DNA of 64,000 bases from Methylomonas subterranea. Its GTDB lineage: Bacteria; Pseudomonadota; Gammaproteobacteria; Methylococcales; Methylomonadaceae. The number at the start of each line of letters is the position of its first letter. Position 1 is the stretch's first letter. Positions 9,011-16,767 of this stretch are shown in pieces. The translations under genes and the position numbers were made by a program. The notes beneath the pieces were generated by a model. The model had not been told where the DNA came from and did no database searches. It saw only the letters and a program-made list of their open reading frames with translations. The stretch lies in contig NZ_JANIBJ010000003.1 of the NCBI RefSeq assembly GCF_024505185.1, positions 1 to 64,000 of the forward strand, in the 5' to 3' direction.

Positions 9011-9898
9011 TTAGAGCTTGGCCAGCACCTTGGCGACGGTTTCGCCCATCGCCGCCGGCGTCGGCGCGATGGTGACGCCCAGTTCCTTCAGCATTTCGAC
9101 TTTCTCCGCCGCCGATTCGCCGGACGAAGAAATAATCGCCCCGGCGTGGCCCATGCGGCGGCCTTTCGGCGCGGTCAGGCCGGCAATGTAAGCCACCACC
9201 GGCTTGCTCATGTGTTGCTTGGCGAACATGCCGGCTTCCACTTCCTGCGGGCCGCCGATTTCGCCTATCATCATCACCACCTTGGTTTCCGGATCCTGCT
9301 CGAATTTTTCCAGAATGTCGCGGTGCGAGCTGCCGTTGATCGGGTCGCCGCCGATACCGACCGAGGTCGACACCCCTATGCCCAGGCGTTTCATCTGGTC
9401 GGCGGCTTCGTAGCCCAGTGTGCCGGAACGGCCGACGATGCCGACGTTGCCCGGCATGTAAATGTGGCCCGGCATGATGCCCAACATCGATTTACCCGGA
9501 CTGATGGTGCCGGCGCAGTTGGGGCCGGTCAGCACCATGCGTTTATCCTTGGGGAATTTGCTCAGGAAGATTTTCACCTTCATCATGTCCTGGGTCGGAA
9601 TACCGTCGGTAATGGACACACAGTATTTGATGCCGGCTTCGGCCGCTTCCATGATGGAATCAGCCGCATAGGCGGGCGGCACGAAGACGATGCTGGCCTC
9701 GGCGCCAGCCTGTTCCACCGCTTCCTTGACGGTGTTGAACACCGGCCGCTCCAAATGGGTTTGGCCGCCCTTGCCGGGCGTAATGCCGCCGACCACGTTG
9801 GAGCCGTAATCTATCATTTCCTGGGCGTGAAAGGTGCCGATCTTGCCGGTGAAACCTTGCACGATGATGCGAGTGTCTTTATCGATAAAAATTGCCAT
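9011..9898 (-). CDS. mtkB: Malate-CoA ligase (malate thiokinase) alpha subunit
   Basis: This 295-residue subunit belongs to the succinyl-CoA synthetase alpha family. It shows the CoA-binding Rossmann start (RIIVQGFTGKIGTFH), the GPNCAGTISPG segment, and the active-site histidine in GHAGAI near residue 250 that is phosphorylated during catalysis. The family alone would allow succinyl-CoA synthetase, but the operon with malyl-CoA lyase and mtkA identifies the malate enzyme of the serine cycle: malate + ATP + CoA to malyl-CoA. It follows mtkA by 9 bases and is followed by a strong terminator. Confidence 0.9.
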   Translation of the reverse strand: MAIFIDKDTRIIVQGFTGKIGTFHAQEMIDYGSNVVGGITPGKGGQTHLERPVFNTVKEAVEQAGAEASIVFVPPAYAADSIMEAAEAGIKYCVSITDGIPTQDMMKVKIFLSKFPKDKRMVLTGPNCAGTISPGKSMLGIMPGHIYMPGNVGIVGRSGTLGYEAADQMKRLGIGVSTSVGIGGDPINGSSHRDILEKFEQDPETKVVMMIGEIGGPQEVEAGMFAKQHMSKPVVAYIAGLTAPKGRRMGHAGAIISSSGESAAEKVEMLKELGVTIAPTPAAMGETVAKVLAKL

Positions 9899-9907
9899 GT
9901 CGTTTCC

Positions 9908-11092
9908 TTAACCTTGCGCCTGAGCGACCACTTCGTTACGTGCCTGCACCGCTTTCTCGGCCGCTTCCGCCAGCGTGTCCGCCGTGATGATGGGCAAACC
10001 GCTGTCTTCGATGATCTTGCGGCCTTCCTCGACATTGGTACCGGACAAACGCACGATCAAGGGTACTTTCATGTCGATTTTTTGCACGGCCTGCACCACG
10101 CCTTCGGCGATCCAGTCGCAGCGGTTGATGCCGGCGAAAATATTCACCAGCATGGCCTTGACGTTTTTGTCCGCCAATACCATGCGGAAAGCTTTTTCGG
10201 TACGCTCGGCCGAAGCGCCGCCGCCGACGTCCAAAAAGTTGGCCGGCTCGCCGCCCGCCAATTTGATCATGTCCATGGTCGCCATCGCCAAGCCGGCGCC
10301 GTTGATCATGCAGCCGATGTCGCCGTCAAGGCCGACATAGCTCAAGCCGCGGTCGGCCGCCGCCATTTCGCGCGGGTCTTCCTGAGTCTTGTCGCGTAGT
10401 TCGGAGATTTTTTGCCGACGGAACAGCGCGTTGTCGTCGAAACCCATTTTGGCGTCCAGCGCGATCAGTTCGTCGTGGCCGGTGATGACCAGCGGGTTGA
10501 TCTCGACCATATTGGCGTCCAAATCCCGCATGGCCCGGTAGCAGCCTTGAATCAGCTTAACAGCTTGCGGTACCAGGTCGGCGTTCAATCCCAGGGCAAA
10601 AGCCATTTCGCGGGCTTGAAAATCCTGTAGCCCTACTGCTGGTTCGATGTAGATTTTTTTGATGGCTTCCGGATTGTTTTCCGCCAGTTCCTCGATCTCC
10701 ATGCCGCCCTGGGCCGAACCAACCATGACGATGCGTTCCTGGGCGCGGTCTATCAACAGGCTGAAATACAATTCCTTGGCGATATCGGTGCCGGCTTCCA
10801 CGTATAACCGCAGGCATTGCTTGCCGGCCGGGCCGGTTTGATGGGTAACCAGACGCTTGCCCAGCAAGGCCTCGGCGGCTTCGCTGATTTCGTCGTGGGT
10901 TTTGCACACCTTGATGCCGCCGGCCTTGCCGCGGGCGCCGGAATGAATCTGGGCCTTGACCACCCAAACGTGGCCGCCGATTTCGCGCGAACGCTGCACG
11001 GCATCTTCCGGACTATAGGCCAGTCCGCCGGCGGCGATTTTTACCCCGTATTCGGACAGCAACTGTTTTGCTTGGTACTCATGAATGTCCAT
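9908..11092 (-). CDS. mtkA: Malate-CoA ligase (malate thiokinase) beta subunit
   Basis: This 394-residue ATP-grasp protein of the succinyl-CoA synthetase beta family begins with the family signature [12 protein letters not shown] and carries [17 protein letters not shown] (nucleotide-binding lobe) and VEINPL with the metal-binding Glu/Asn. It partners MtkB to activate malate as malyl-CoA. A gap of about 125 bp with an inverted repeat separates it from malyl-CoA lyase upstream. The neighbourhood (mcl, sga) makes malate the likely substrate rather than succinate. Confidence 0.9.
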   Translation of the reverse strand: MDIHEYQAKQLLSEYGVKIAAGGLAYSPEDAVQRSREIGGHVWVVKAQIHSGARGKAGGIKVCKTHDEISEAAEALLGKRLVTHQTGPAGKQCLRLYVEAGTDIAKELYFSLLIDRAQERIVMVGSAQGGMEIEELAENNPEAIKKIYIEPAVGLQDFQAREMAFALGLNADLVPQAVKLIQGCYRAMRDLDANMVEINPLVITGHDELIALDAKMGFDDNALFRRQKISELRDKTQEDPREMAAADRGLSYVGLDGDIGCMINGAGLAMATMDMIKLAGGEPANFLDVGGGASAERTEKAFRMVLADKNVKAMLVNIFAGINRCDWIAEGVVQAVQKIDMKVPLIVRLSGTNVEEGRKIIEDSGLPIITADTLAEAAEKAVQARNEVVAQAQG

Positions 11093-11118
11093 GAATCTCT
11101 CTCGTGATATTAAAAAAT

Positions 11119-11215
11119 GTAGGTCGGATTAGCGCAGCGTAATCCGACACGAAGGCTTTCAATCCCGGGTTACGCTACGCTTTTATGCCCGTAGGGTGAA
11201 CTCAGGCTACGTTTT
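11119..11215. repeat. REP-like inverted repeat between mcl and mtkA
   Basis: GTCGGATTA at 11123 pairs with TAATCCGAC at 11140-11148 around GCGCAGCG, and a second partial arm (ggttacgctacgc) follows. The same CGGATTAGCG unit recurs at the 3' end of mfd near 42252. It may shape mRNA stability within the operon. Confidence 0.6.
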
Positions 11216-11217
11216 GT

Positions 11218-12171
11218 TTATTTACTTTTCGCGGCAATCGCTTCGGCGGCGCGAACGATATTGTTCGCCATGCGCTCGGAGGCGGCGTCTATCAGGCGGC
11301 CGTCCAGCGCGGCGGCACCCTTGCCTTGCGCCGCCGCTTCCCGCAGGGCTTCCAGGATGCGTTTGGCTTTTTCGACTTCGGCGGCCGGAGGGGTGAAGAC
11401 TTCGTTGGCCAGGGCGATTTGCGACGGATGAATCGCCCACTTGCCTTCGCAACCCAAGGCGGCGGCGCGGCGGGCACCGGCTTTGTAACCTTCCGGGTCC
11501 TTAATGTCACCGAATGGGCCGTCGATGGGACGCAAACCGTAAGCGCGGCAGGCCACGGTCATCCGGCTGATGGCCGCGTGCCATTGGTCGCCCGGATAGT
11601 CTGGATTCAAACCGCCGATGTTGACGGTGCGGGCGCGGTTGCTGGCGGCATAATCCGCCACGCCGAAATGCAGGGCTTCCACCCGGCCGCCGATGGCGCC
11701 TTGTTTGGCGATGTCTTCCACATTGGCCATGCCCAGGGCGGTTTCAATCAGGCATTCGATGCCGATTTTGTTTTTCAGGCCTTCCTGCATTTCCAGTTGG
11801 GACAGCATCGCATCCACCATATAAACGTCGCCGTAAACGCCGACCTTGGGAATCAAAACCGTGTCGATTTTGGCGCCGGCCTGCTCCACCAGATCCACCA
11901 CGTCGCGCACCATGTATTGGGTATCCAGGCCGTTGATGCGCACCGACAGCGTGATGCCGTGACCCTGCCAGTCCAGGTCGTTGATGGCCTGAATGACGTT
12001 TTTGCGCGCTTGTAGTTTATCGTCCGGCGCCACTGCGTCTTCCAGATCGAGGAACACGAAATCCACACCGCTTTTTAGGGCTTTTTCGAACATTTCCGGG
12101 CTGGAACCGGGTACCGCCAATTCGCAGCGTTGGACGCGTTGGGCATTGGCTTCGTATAGTGTGTGGCTCAT
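11218..12171 (-). CDS. mcl: Malyl-CoA lyase / HpcH-HpaI family
   Basis: The protein is 317 residues from MSHTLYEANA, chosen because an AGGA site lies about 9 bases upstream; the frame extends further but adds atypical sequence. It belongs to the HpcH/HpaI and CitE-like aldolase family: DFVFLDLEDAVAP carries the acidic metal ligand, SVRINGLDT the substrate-binding Arg, and IGIECLIETALGM the Glu ligand. In the serine cycle it splits malyl-CoA into acetyl-CoA and glyoxylate. It is the first gene of the minus-strand mcl-mtkA-mtkB group, divergent from sga. Confidence 0.92.
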   Translation of the reverse strand: MSHTLYEANAQRVQRCELAVPGSSPEMFEKALKSGVDFVFLDLEDAVAPDDKLQARKNVIQAINDLDWQGHGITLSVRINGLDTQYMVRDVVDLVEQAGAKIDTVLIPKVGVYGDVYMVDAMLSQLEMQEGLKNKIGIECLIETALGMANVEDIAKQGAIGGRVEALHFGVADYAASNRARTVNIGGLNPDYPGDQWHAAISRMTVACRAYGLRPIDGPFGDIKDPEGYKAGARRAAALGCEGKWAIHPSQIALANEVFTPPAAEVEKAKRILEALREAAAQGKGAAALDGRLIDAASERMANNIVRAAEAIAAKSK

Positions 12172-12395
12172 GTATGGTTTCCTACTGGGTTGATATCGAC
12201 TGGAACAATTTCCAGCCCAGGCTATAAACAAATAGTCGGCCATTTTACTTTCCGACCGGTTAATGTCAATTGCCCCGGCCTCGCGCATTGACCGGATTTC
12301 GACCGCCGGCATCGGCAAACGACTTGCCGAAAGCCGCCAAATATGACACCATCCGGCGATTTCACGCTTCAATCAAATCCCAAAGGAGACACCAG

Positions 12396-13562
12396 ATGGC
12401 GGGTCGCAATCACCTTTTTGTTCCAGGTCCTACCAACACCCCACATGAAATTCTCAGCGCGATGCACGTACCGATGGAAGATCACCGCTCGCCGATCTTC
12501 CCCAAGCTGTTGTCGCCGATTCTGGAAGATCTGAAAAAAGTGTTCCGCACCGAAAGCGGCCAGTGCTTCGTGTTCCCGGCCACCGGCACCGCCGGCTGGG
12601 AAGTGGCGATGACCAACTGCCTGAACCAGGGCGACAAGGTGTTGATTTACCGCTTCGGCCAATTCGGCCATTTGTGGGCGGAAGCCGCCAAAAAACTGGG
12701 TTTCGACGTGGAAATCCATCAGGTCGAATGGGGCAAGGGCATTCCTCTCGATCACCTGGAAGCTCGCCTGAAGGAAGACAAAAATCACGAAATCAAAGCC
12801 GTATTGGCCACCCATAACGAAACCTCGACCGGCGTCACCAGCGACATTCCCGGCGTGCGCAAGGCCCTGGACTCGTCCGGCCACCCTGCCCTGCTGTTCT
12901 CGGACGGCGTCAGCGCCATTGGCAGTATCGATTTCCGCCAGGACGAATGGGGCGTGGACGCATCTATCGCCGGTTCGCAAAAAGGCTTTATGTTGCCGGC
13001 CGGTCTGGCGATTTTGGGTTTCAGCCAAAAAGCCCTGGCCGCCATCGACAACAGCAACTTCCCGCGTTCGTTCTTTTCCTTGAAAGACATGGCGGCATCG
13101 AATAAAGACGGCTACACCCCCTACACCCCATCAACTCCAATGCTGTACGGCCTGCGCAAGGCGCTGGATTTGCTGCTGGAAGAAGGCATGGAAAACGTTT
13201 ACGCCCGTCACTATCGCCTGGGCGAAGGCGTGCGCCGCGCCGTGGCGGCCTGGGGCTTACAAACGTGTGCCCAGGAAGGCTGGGCTTCCGACACCGTGAC
13301 TGCGATTTTGGTACCTTCCGACAAAGACGCCCGCCATGTCATCGGCACTGCTTACAACAAATACAACATCTCGCTGGGCGCCGGCTTGAGCGAAGTGGCC
13401 GGCAAGGTTTTCCGCATCGGCCACGTCGGCGACATGAACGACGTCTCTCTGCTGGGGGCGATTGCCGGCGTGGAAATGGCCATGCTGGATAACGATATCG
13501 ACATCAAAGCCGGCAGCGGCGTTGCCGCGGCGATTGAATATTACCGCTCGACAGCGAAATAA
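12396..13562 (+). CDS. sga: Serine-glyoxylate aminotransferase
   Basis: The 388-residue protein starts at MAGRNHLFVPGPTNTPHEIL, with AGGAGA 7 bases before the ATG. It is a fold-type I class V PLP aminotransferase; SGA family marks include the VPGPTN opening, PATGTAGWE, and the PLP-binding lysine K196 in GSQKG. It transfers the amino group of serine to glyoxylate, giving hydroxypyruvate and glycine, the step that uses the glyoxylate from malyl-CoA lyase. It is divergent from mcl across a 224-bp region that should hold both promoters, and ends at a terminator shared with the convergent MFS operon. Confidence 0.93.
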   Translation: MAGRNHLFVPGPTNTPHEILSAMHVPMEDHRSPIFPKLLSPILEDLKKVFRTESGQCFVFPATGTAGWEVAMTNCLNQGDKVLIYRFGQFGHLWAEAAKKLGFDVEIHQVEWGKGIPLDHLEARLKEDKNHEIKAVLATHNETSTGVTSDIPGVRKALDSSGHPALLFSDGVSAIGSIDFRQDEWGVDASIAGSQKGFMLPAGLAILGFSQKALAAIDNSNFPRSFFSLKDMAASNKDGYTPYTPSTPMLYGLRKALDLLLEEGMENVYARHYRLGEGVRRAVAAWGLQTCAQEGWASDTVTAILVPSDKDARHVIGTAYNKYNISLGAGLSEVAGKVFRIGHVGDMNDVSLLGAIAGVEMAMLDNDIDIKAGSGVAAAIEYYRSTAK

Positions 13563-13582
13563 CACCTGTCGTTAGGTTAATA

Positions 13583-13608
13583 AAAAGGCGCCTAAGGGCG
13601 CCTTTTCT
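13583..13608. terminator. Bidirectional terminator between sga and the MFS operon
   Basis: The stem AAAAGGCGCC/GGCGCCTTTT with loop TAAG has T runs on both sides, so it can end transcripts from sga and from the convergent MFS pair. Confidence 0.88.
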
Positions 13609-13620
13609 CTTGCTAAAACA

Positions 13621-13740
13621 TCAGTTAAACAGAGCCATCGCCTTCTTCAGCGTGGAAGCCACTCCCCACAGCAACGGCAGCGCTACATATAGCCAAAACA
13701 CAATCAGCGTAAGCACGCCGGTTTTTGATTTTTGTTTCAT
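13621..13740 (-). CDS. 39-residue MFS transporter small subunit
   Basis: This very short gene encodes a protein starting MKQKSKTGVLTLIVFWLYVA and ending in KKAMALFN: a basic N-terminus, one membrane helix (about residues 9-28) and a basic C-terminal amphipathic stretch. It has a GAGGA ribosome site that overlaps the stop of the OFA-type MFS gene, and its own stop lies just before the shared terminator. Small single-helix proteins encoded next to oxalate/formate-antiporter-family carriers are a recurring arrangement ('MFS transporter small subunit'). The position, membrane helix and coupling support that assignment. Confidence 0.75.
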   Translation of the reverse strand: MKQKSKTGVLTLIVFWLYVALPLLWGVASTLKKAMALFN

Positions 13741-13750
13741 CTCTTTTTCC

Positions 13751-15139
13751 TCAATGCCCGTCCGCCGGATAAATGCCATCCAGTTCGTCGAATTCATCGT
13801 GTTTCATATGGTGTTTTTCATGCACCGGCCGAATCAACAGATTACAGATAAAACCGAGCGCCAATATGCCGGCCATGATGTACATGGTGGCATTATAGGC
13901 GTCCGCCTTGGCCACACCCTGGCCTATCTGATATTCGCGAATATAATTCACCAGCACCGGACCCAACACGCCGGCCGTCGACCAGGCCGTCAACAAACGG
14001 CCGTGGATGCCGCCGACATAACGGGTGCCGAAAATATCCGCCAAATAGGCTGGAATGGTGGCGAAACCGCCGCCGTACATGCTCATGATCAGAGCGTAAA
14101 GCCCGACAAACATGGCCATATTGCCCTGCATGCCCATGCGCGGTATCAAAGCGTATAAGCCAGCCCCCACCACGAAGAAAATAAAGTAAGTGTTTTTGCG
14201 CCCCAGATAATCGGAAGCCGACGACCAAAAAAACCGCCCGCCCATGTTAAACAAACTCAGCAAGCCGACAAATCCGGCCGCCGCCGCCGGCGTCACACTA
14301 CCCTTGAACATCTCCTGTATCATCACCGAGGCCTGCCCCAACACGCCGATGCCGGCAGTCACGTTCAGACACAACACCAGCCACAACAAATAAAACTGCG
14401 GGGTTTTCAGGGCCTGATCGATATGCACATGGTTTTGGCTGATCATTTTGTTTGCCACCGGCGGCGGCGTCCAACCCGGCGGCCGCCAATCGGCCGGCGG
14501 TATGCGGATGGTCATGGCGCCTATCAGCATCGAAACGAAATACAGGCAACCCATCAGCAAAAACGCTTCCATGACGCCGACGGACTGGGCCGATTTGAAT
14601 GCATCCATCAACAGGACAGACAGCGGCGCGCCTATCATGGCCCCGCCGCCGAATCCCATGATGGCCATGCCGGTGGCCATGCCGCGCCGATCGGGAAACC
14701 ATTTGATCAGGGTCGAAACCGGCGACACATAGCCCAGCCCCAGTCCTATGCCGCCTATCACGCCGTAACCCAGATACACCAGCCAGATTTGATGCAAGTA
14801 AACGCCCAGCGCAGCCACCCAGAAGCCGCCTCCGAAACAACAGGCCGCCACGAACATGGTCAGACGCGGACCGACCTTTTCCAGCCATTTACCGCCGAAC
14901 GCCGCCGACAGCCCCAAAAACACGATGGCCAGACTGAAGATCCAGCCCAGCGTGGTCAGTTTCCAATCCTCGGCGGCTGGCGCCGAAATGCCTATCACCC
15001 GGGTCAAGGGGTCGTTAAACACACTAAAGGCATAGGCCTGGCCTATGCATAAATGCACCGACAAGGCGGCCGGCGGCACCAGCCAGCGGTTAAAACCCGG
15101 CCCGGCGGTAATGCGCGACTTACAGAAAAAGTCAGACAT
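13751..15139 (-). CDS. OFA (oxalate/formate antiporter) family MFS transporter
   Basis: The protein is 462 residues from MSDFFCKSRI, where GGAG lies 5 bases upstream of the ATG; the reading frame extends further upstream without a better site. It has about 12 membrane segments and MFS-type loops (GKWLEKVGPR, KWFPDRRGMATG between helices 4 and 5). GGIGLGLGYVSPVSTLIKWFP-like segments are typical of the oxalate:formate antiporter family (not quoted in full). The substrate is not certain; an organic or C1-C2 acid such as oxalate, formate or glyoxylate would fit the serine-cycle neighbourhood, but this is inference. Confidence 0.88.
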   Translation of the reverse strand: MSDFFCKSRITAGPGFNRWLVPPAALSVHLCIGQAYAFSVFNDPLTRVIGISAPAAEDWKLTTLGWIFSLAIVFLGLSAAFGGKWLEKVGPRLTMFVAACCFGGGFWVAALGVYLHQIWLVYLGYGVIGGIGLGLGYVSPVSTLIKWFPDRRGMATGMAIMGFGGGAMIGAPLSVLLMDAFKSAQSVGVMEAFLLMGCLYFVSMLIGAMTIRIPPADWRPPGWTPPPVANKMISQNHVHIDQALKTPQFYLLWLVLCLNVTAGIGVLGQASVMIQEMFKGSVTPAAAAGFVGLLSLFNMGGRFFWSSASDYLGRKNTYFIFFVVGAGLYALIPRMGMQGNMAMFVGLYALIMSMYGGGFATIPAYLADIFGTRYVGGIHGRLLTAWSTAGVLGPVLVNYIREYQIGQGVAKADAYNATMYIMAGILALGFICNLLIRPVHEKHHMKHDEFDELDGIYPADGH

Positions 15140-15502
15140 AAAAACTCCATTAGATTGCATCGTCCTTGCCGTATGAATGGAAGTCGAGTCGTATGAAAAA
15201 CCCCGGCTATCCGCGACAAAGCCCCGCAAATAGGTTATCAGGGTACGGCATGAAAACAAATTGCGTGATATGCCGCATTAGCATGGCATATCCCTTATTT
15301 TTCTTCCGGAATCCCGCTTCAGCCGGCGCGGACACCGCGCCGAAAAGAGCACCCAGGCTTTAAACGCCAACCCGTAGGCAATCACCTACAAACGATAAGC
15401 TTTTGTAATCCTTAGCATTCCATGCAGCCTGACAACCTATTCGCCAATGCGGCCGGCCGGCTAAAAGCCTTGTTGGCACACACAATGCATTATTCGGTCA
15501 GT

Positions 15503-15554
15503 TGCCGATAAGCGCGATCCCGCTTGGGGGAGTGGCCCCGCTATCGTCGGCATC
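15503..15554 (+). other. Leader hairpin upstream of the riboswitch-like element
   Basis: TGCCGA at about 15504 pairs with TCGGCA at 15546-15552, and the inner AGCG/CGCT arms extend the stem. It lies in the 630-bp gap between the MFS gene and the PEP-CTERM gene. The remainder, 15140-15500, shows no gene. Confidence 0.4.
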
Positions 15555-15623
15555 TACGTTGCCACACTCGCCGCAAGGCGGGGCCGGAAAGCCACGGATC
15601 TGCCGCAGATGGCCGGGTTGCTT
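15555..15623 (+). ncRNA. Candidate c-di-GMP-I (GEMM) riboswitch
   Basis: The segment shows the GEMM order: a CACA motif, a hairpin CGCC-GCAA-GGCG with a GNRA loop, the GGAAAGCCACGG joining segment, a second hairpin ATCT-gccgc-AGAT, and the 3' strand GGCCGGGTTGC. The last two parts match the family closely. The usual ACGCAAAGCC is GGAAAGCC here, and the outermost P1 pairing is imperfect, so this may be a divergent or degraded member. It lies 150 bases upstream of the PEP-CTERM protein gene. A covariance search is needed. Confidence 0.5.
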
Positions 15624-15656
15624 TATACAGCCTCAGAATATTCATGAACAGCCTAT

Positions 15657-15694
15657 GTCGCTGCGTCAACAGGGAAACGCGCGGCGACTTAGAA
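15657..15694 (+). other. Hairpin between riboswitch-like element and PEP-CTERM gene
   Basis: GTCGCTGCG pairs with CGCGGCGAC over a loop containing TCAACAGGGAAA. It is flanked on each side by AGAATATTC. It could be the expression platform of the upstream element. Confidence 0.4.
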
Positions 15695-15772
15695 CTGAGA
15701 ATATTCGAGCGGGACAAACTTCAGCGGTCCATTCGCCCCCGTGCGCAGACCAAATCTTAGGAGATACAACGA

Positions 15773-16582
15773 ATGAACTTTAAGCTTAAAACCACTATCC
15801 GTAGCGCGGTGATCGGCGCCGTCATCTCACTGGCCAGCAGCGGCGCCCATGCCGCCGGCGCGGTTAATGTTAACTCGATCGGCTGGACGAATGGCGACAA
15901 CAGCTTGGCCGCCGGCGAAACCATCACTTCCGGCATCTTCAACATGGCGGACTCCGCCGGCGGCCGCGCGGGCTGGACCGGCAACCCCAATCTGAATTAT
16001 TCCGGCTGGGGGCATGCGGTCAGATGGCTGACCTTTGAAGTCAGCGCCGCCAATCAAACCGTCAGCATTTCCGCCGAGGCATTAAGCGGCAGCCGCGATT
16101 TCGGCATGACCGTCTACGCCTCCAACGGCGCATTCGACGGCGGCACCGGCGCGGGTGACGGCACACCGCATAGTTATAACGCGGTCGGCCAACTGGGCGA
16201 CGACGGTACTACTTGGATGAACGGCGCCAACGGCAACATGTTGCAAACCCTGGCTTATGTAAACGGCGGCGCGGCTTACGGCAGCAGCCAAACCGACTGG
16301 GGCGAAACCATCAACAGCGGTGTCAACCAAGTCGGCGATAACACCTATTTCTCCGCCGTATCCGGCAGTTTCGGCACCAGCATTGCCCAATTGGTATTCC
16401 AAAATCTGGCTCAGGGTTGGTACACCGTAGCCTTCGGCGGCGCCAACAACGCGCTGACCGGCTTGGCCAGTTCACAACTGACGGTTAAAGCCGTACCGCT
16501 GCCGGGCGCGGTTTATCTGTTCGGTTCCGCCCTGGCCGGCTTGCTGGTCGGCGGCCGCCGCAAACTGAAGGCAGCAGCCTAA
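15773..16582 (+). CDS. Exported protein with PEP-CTERM-type VPLPGA sorting signal
   Basis: This 269-residue protein starts 8 bases after an AGGAG site. Residues 1-27 are a signal peptide ending at SGAHA-A. The C-terminus has the Methylococcales variant of the PEP-CTERM signal: VPLPGAVYLFGSALAGLLVG followed by a basic RRK cluster. An exosortase is expected to remove it, and this links such proteins to exopolysaccharide or surface display. The body is Gly/Asn/Thr-rich and beta-like, with no enzyme motif. A c-di-GMP-riboswitch-like leader lies upstream, which would fit control of surface proteins. The function is unknown. Confidence 0.85.
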   Translation: MNFKLKTTIRSAVIGAVISLASSGAHAAGAVNVNSIGWTNGDNSLAAGETITSGIFNMADSAGGRAGWTGNPNLNYSGWGHAVRWLTFEVSAANQTVSISAEALSGSRDFGMTVYASNGAFDGGTGAGDGTPHSYNAVGQLGDDGTTWMNGANGNMLQTLAYVNGGAAYGSSQTDWGETINSGVNQVGDNTYFSAVSGSFGTSIAQLVFQNLAQGWYTVAFGGANNALTGLASSQLTVKAVPLPGAVYLFGSALAGLLVGGRRKLKAAA

Positions 16583-16692
16583 CAGGACAGGCTCCACCAC
16601 GGAGCCCGCCCGCAATACCCGCTCGCGAATGAGTCGCCATCATGCGCTGAATAAACAACGCATGACAGTTCAAACAAGGAATTTTTAGCGTG

Positions 16693-16734
16693 TGCCTCTG
16701 CCTTTCAAGCGAACGGCAGAGGCATTTTCGTTTT
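16693..16734 (+). terminator. Rho-independent terminator
   Basis: The perfect 10-bp stem TGCCTCTGCC/GGCAGAGGCA is followed by TTTTCGTTTT. It ends the PEP-CTERM gene transcript and separates it from the peroxidase gene. Confidence 0.85.
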
Positions 16735-16767
16735 AGCCATTTGCCATCAAACATTCCCGGAGCGCTC

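Noticed and set aside
9011-11092. TCA-cycle succinyl-CoA synthetase (sucCD)
   Set aside because: The operon with malyl-CoA lyase and the facing sga gene point to malate-CoA ligase instead.
15502-15783. Short plus-strand frame over the riboswitch-like region
   Set aside because: No ribosome site, atypical composition, and overlap with structured leader elements.
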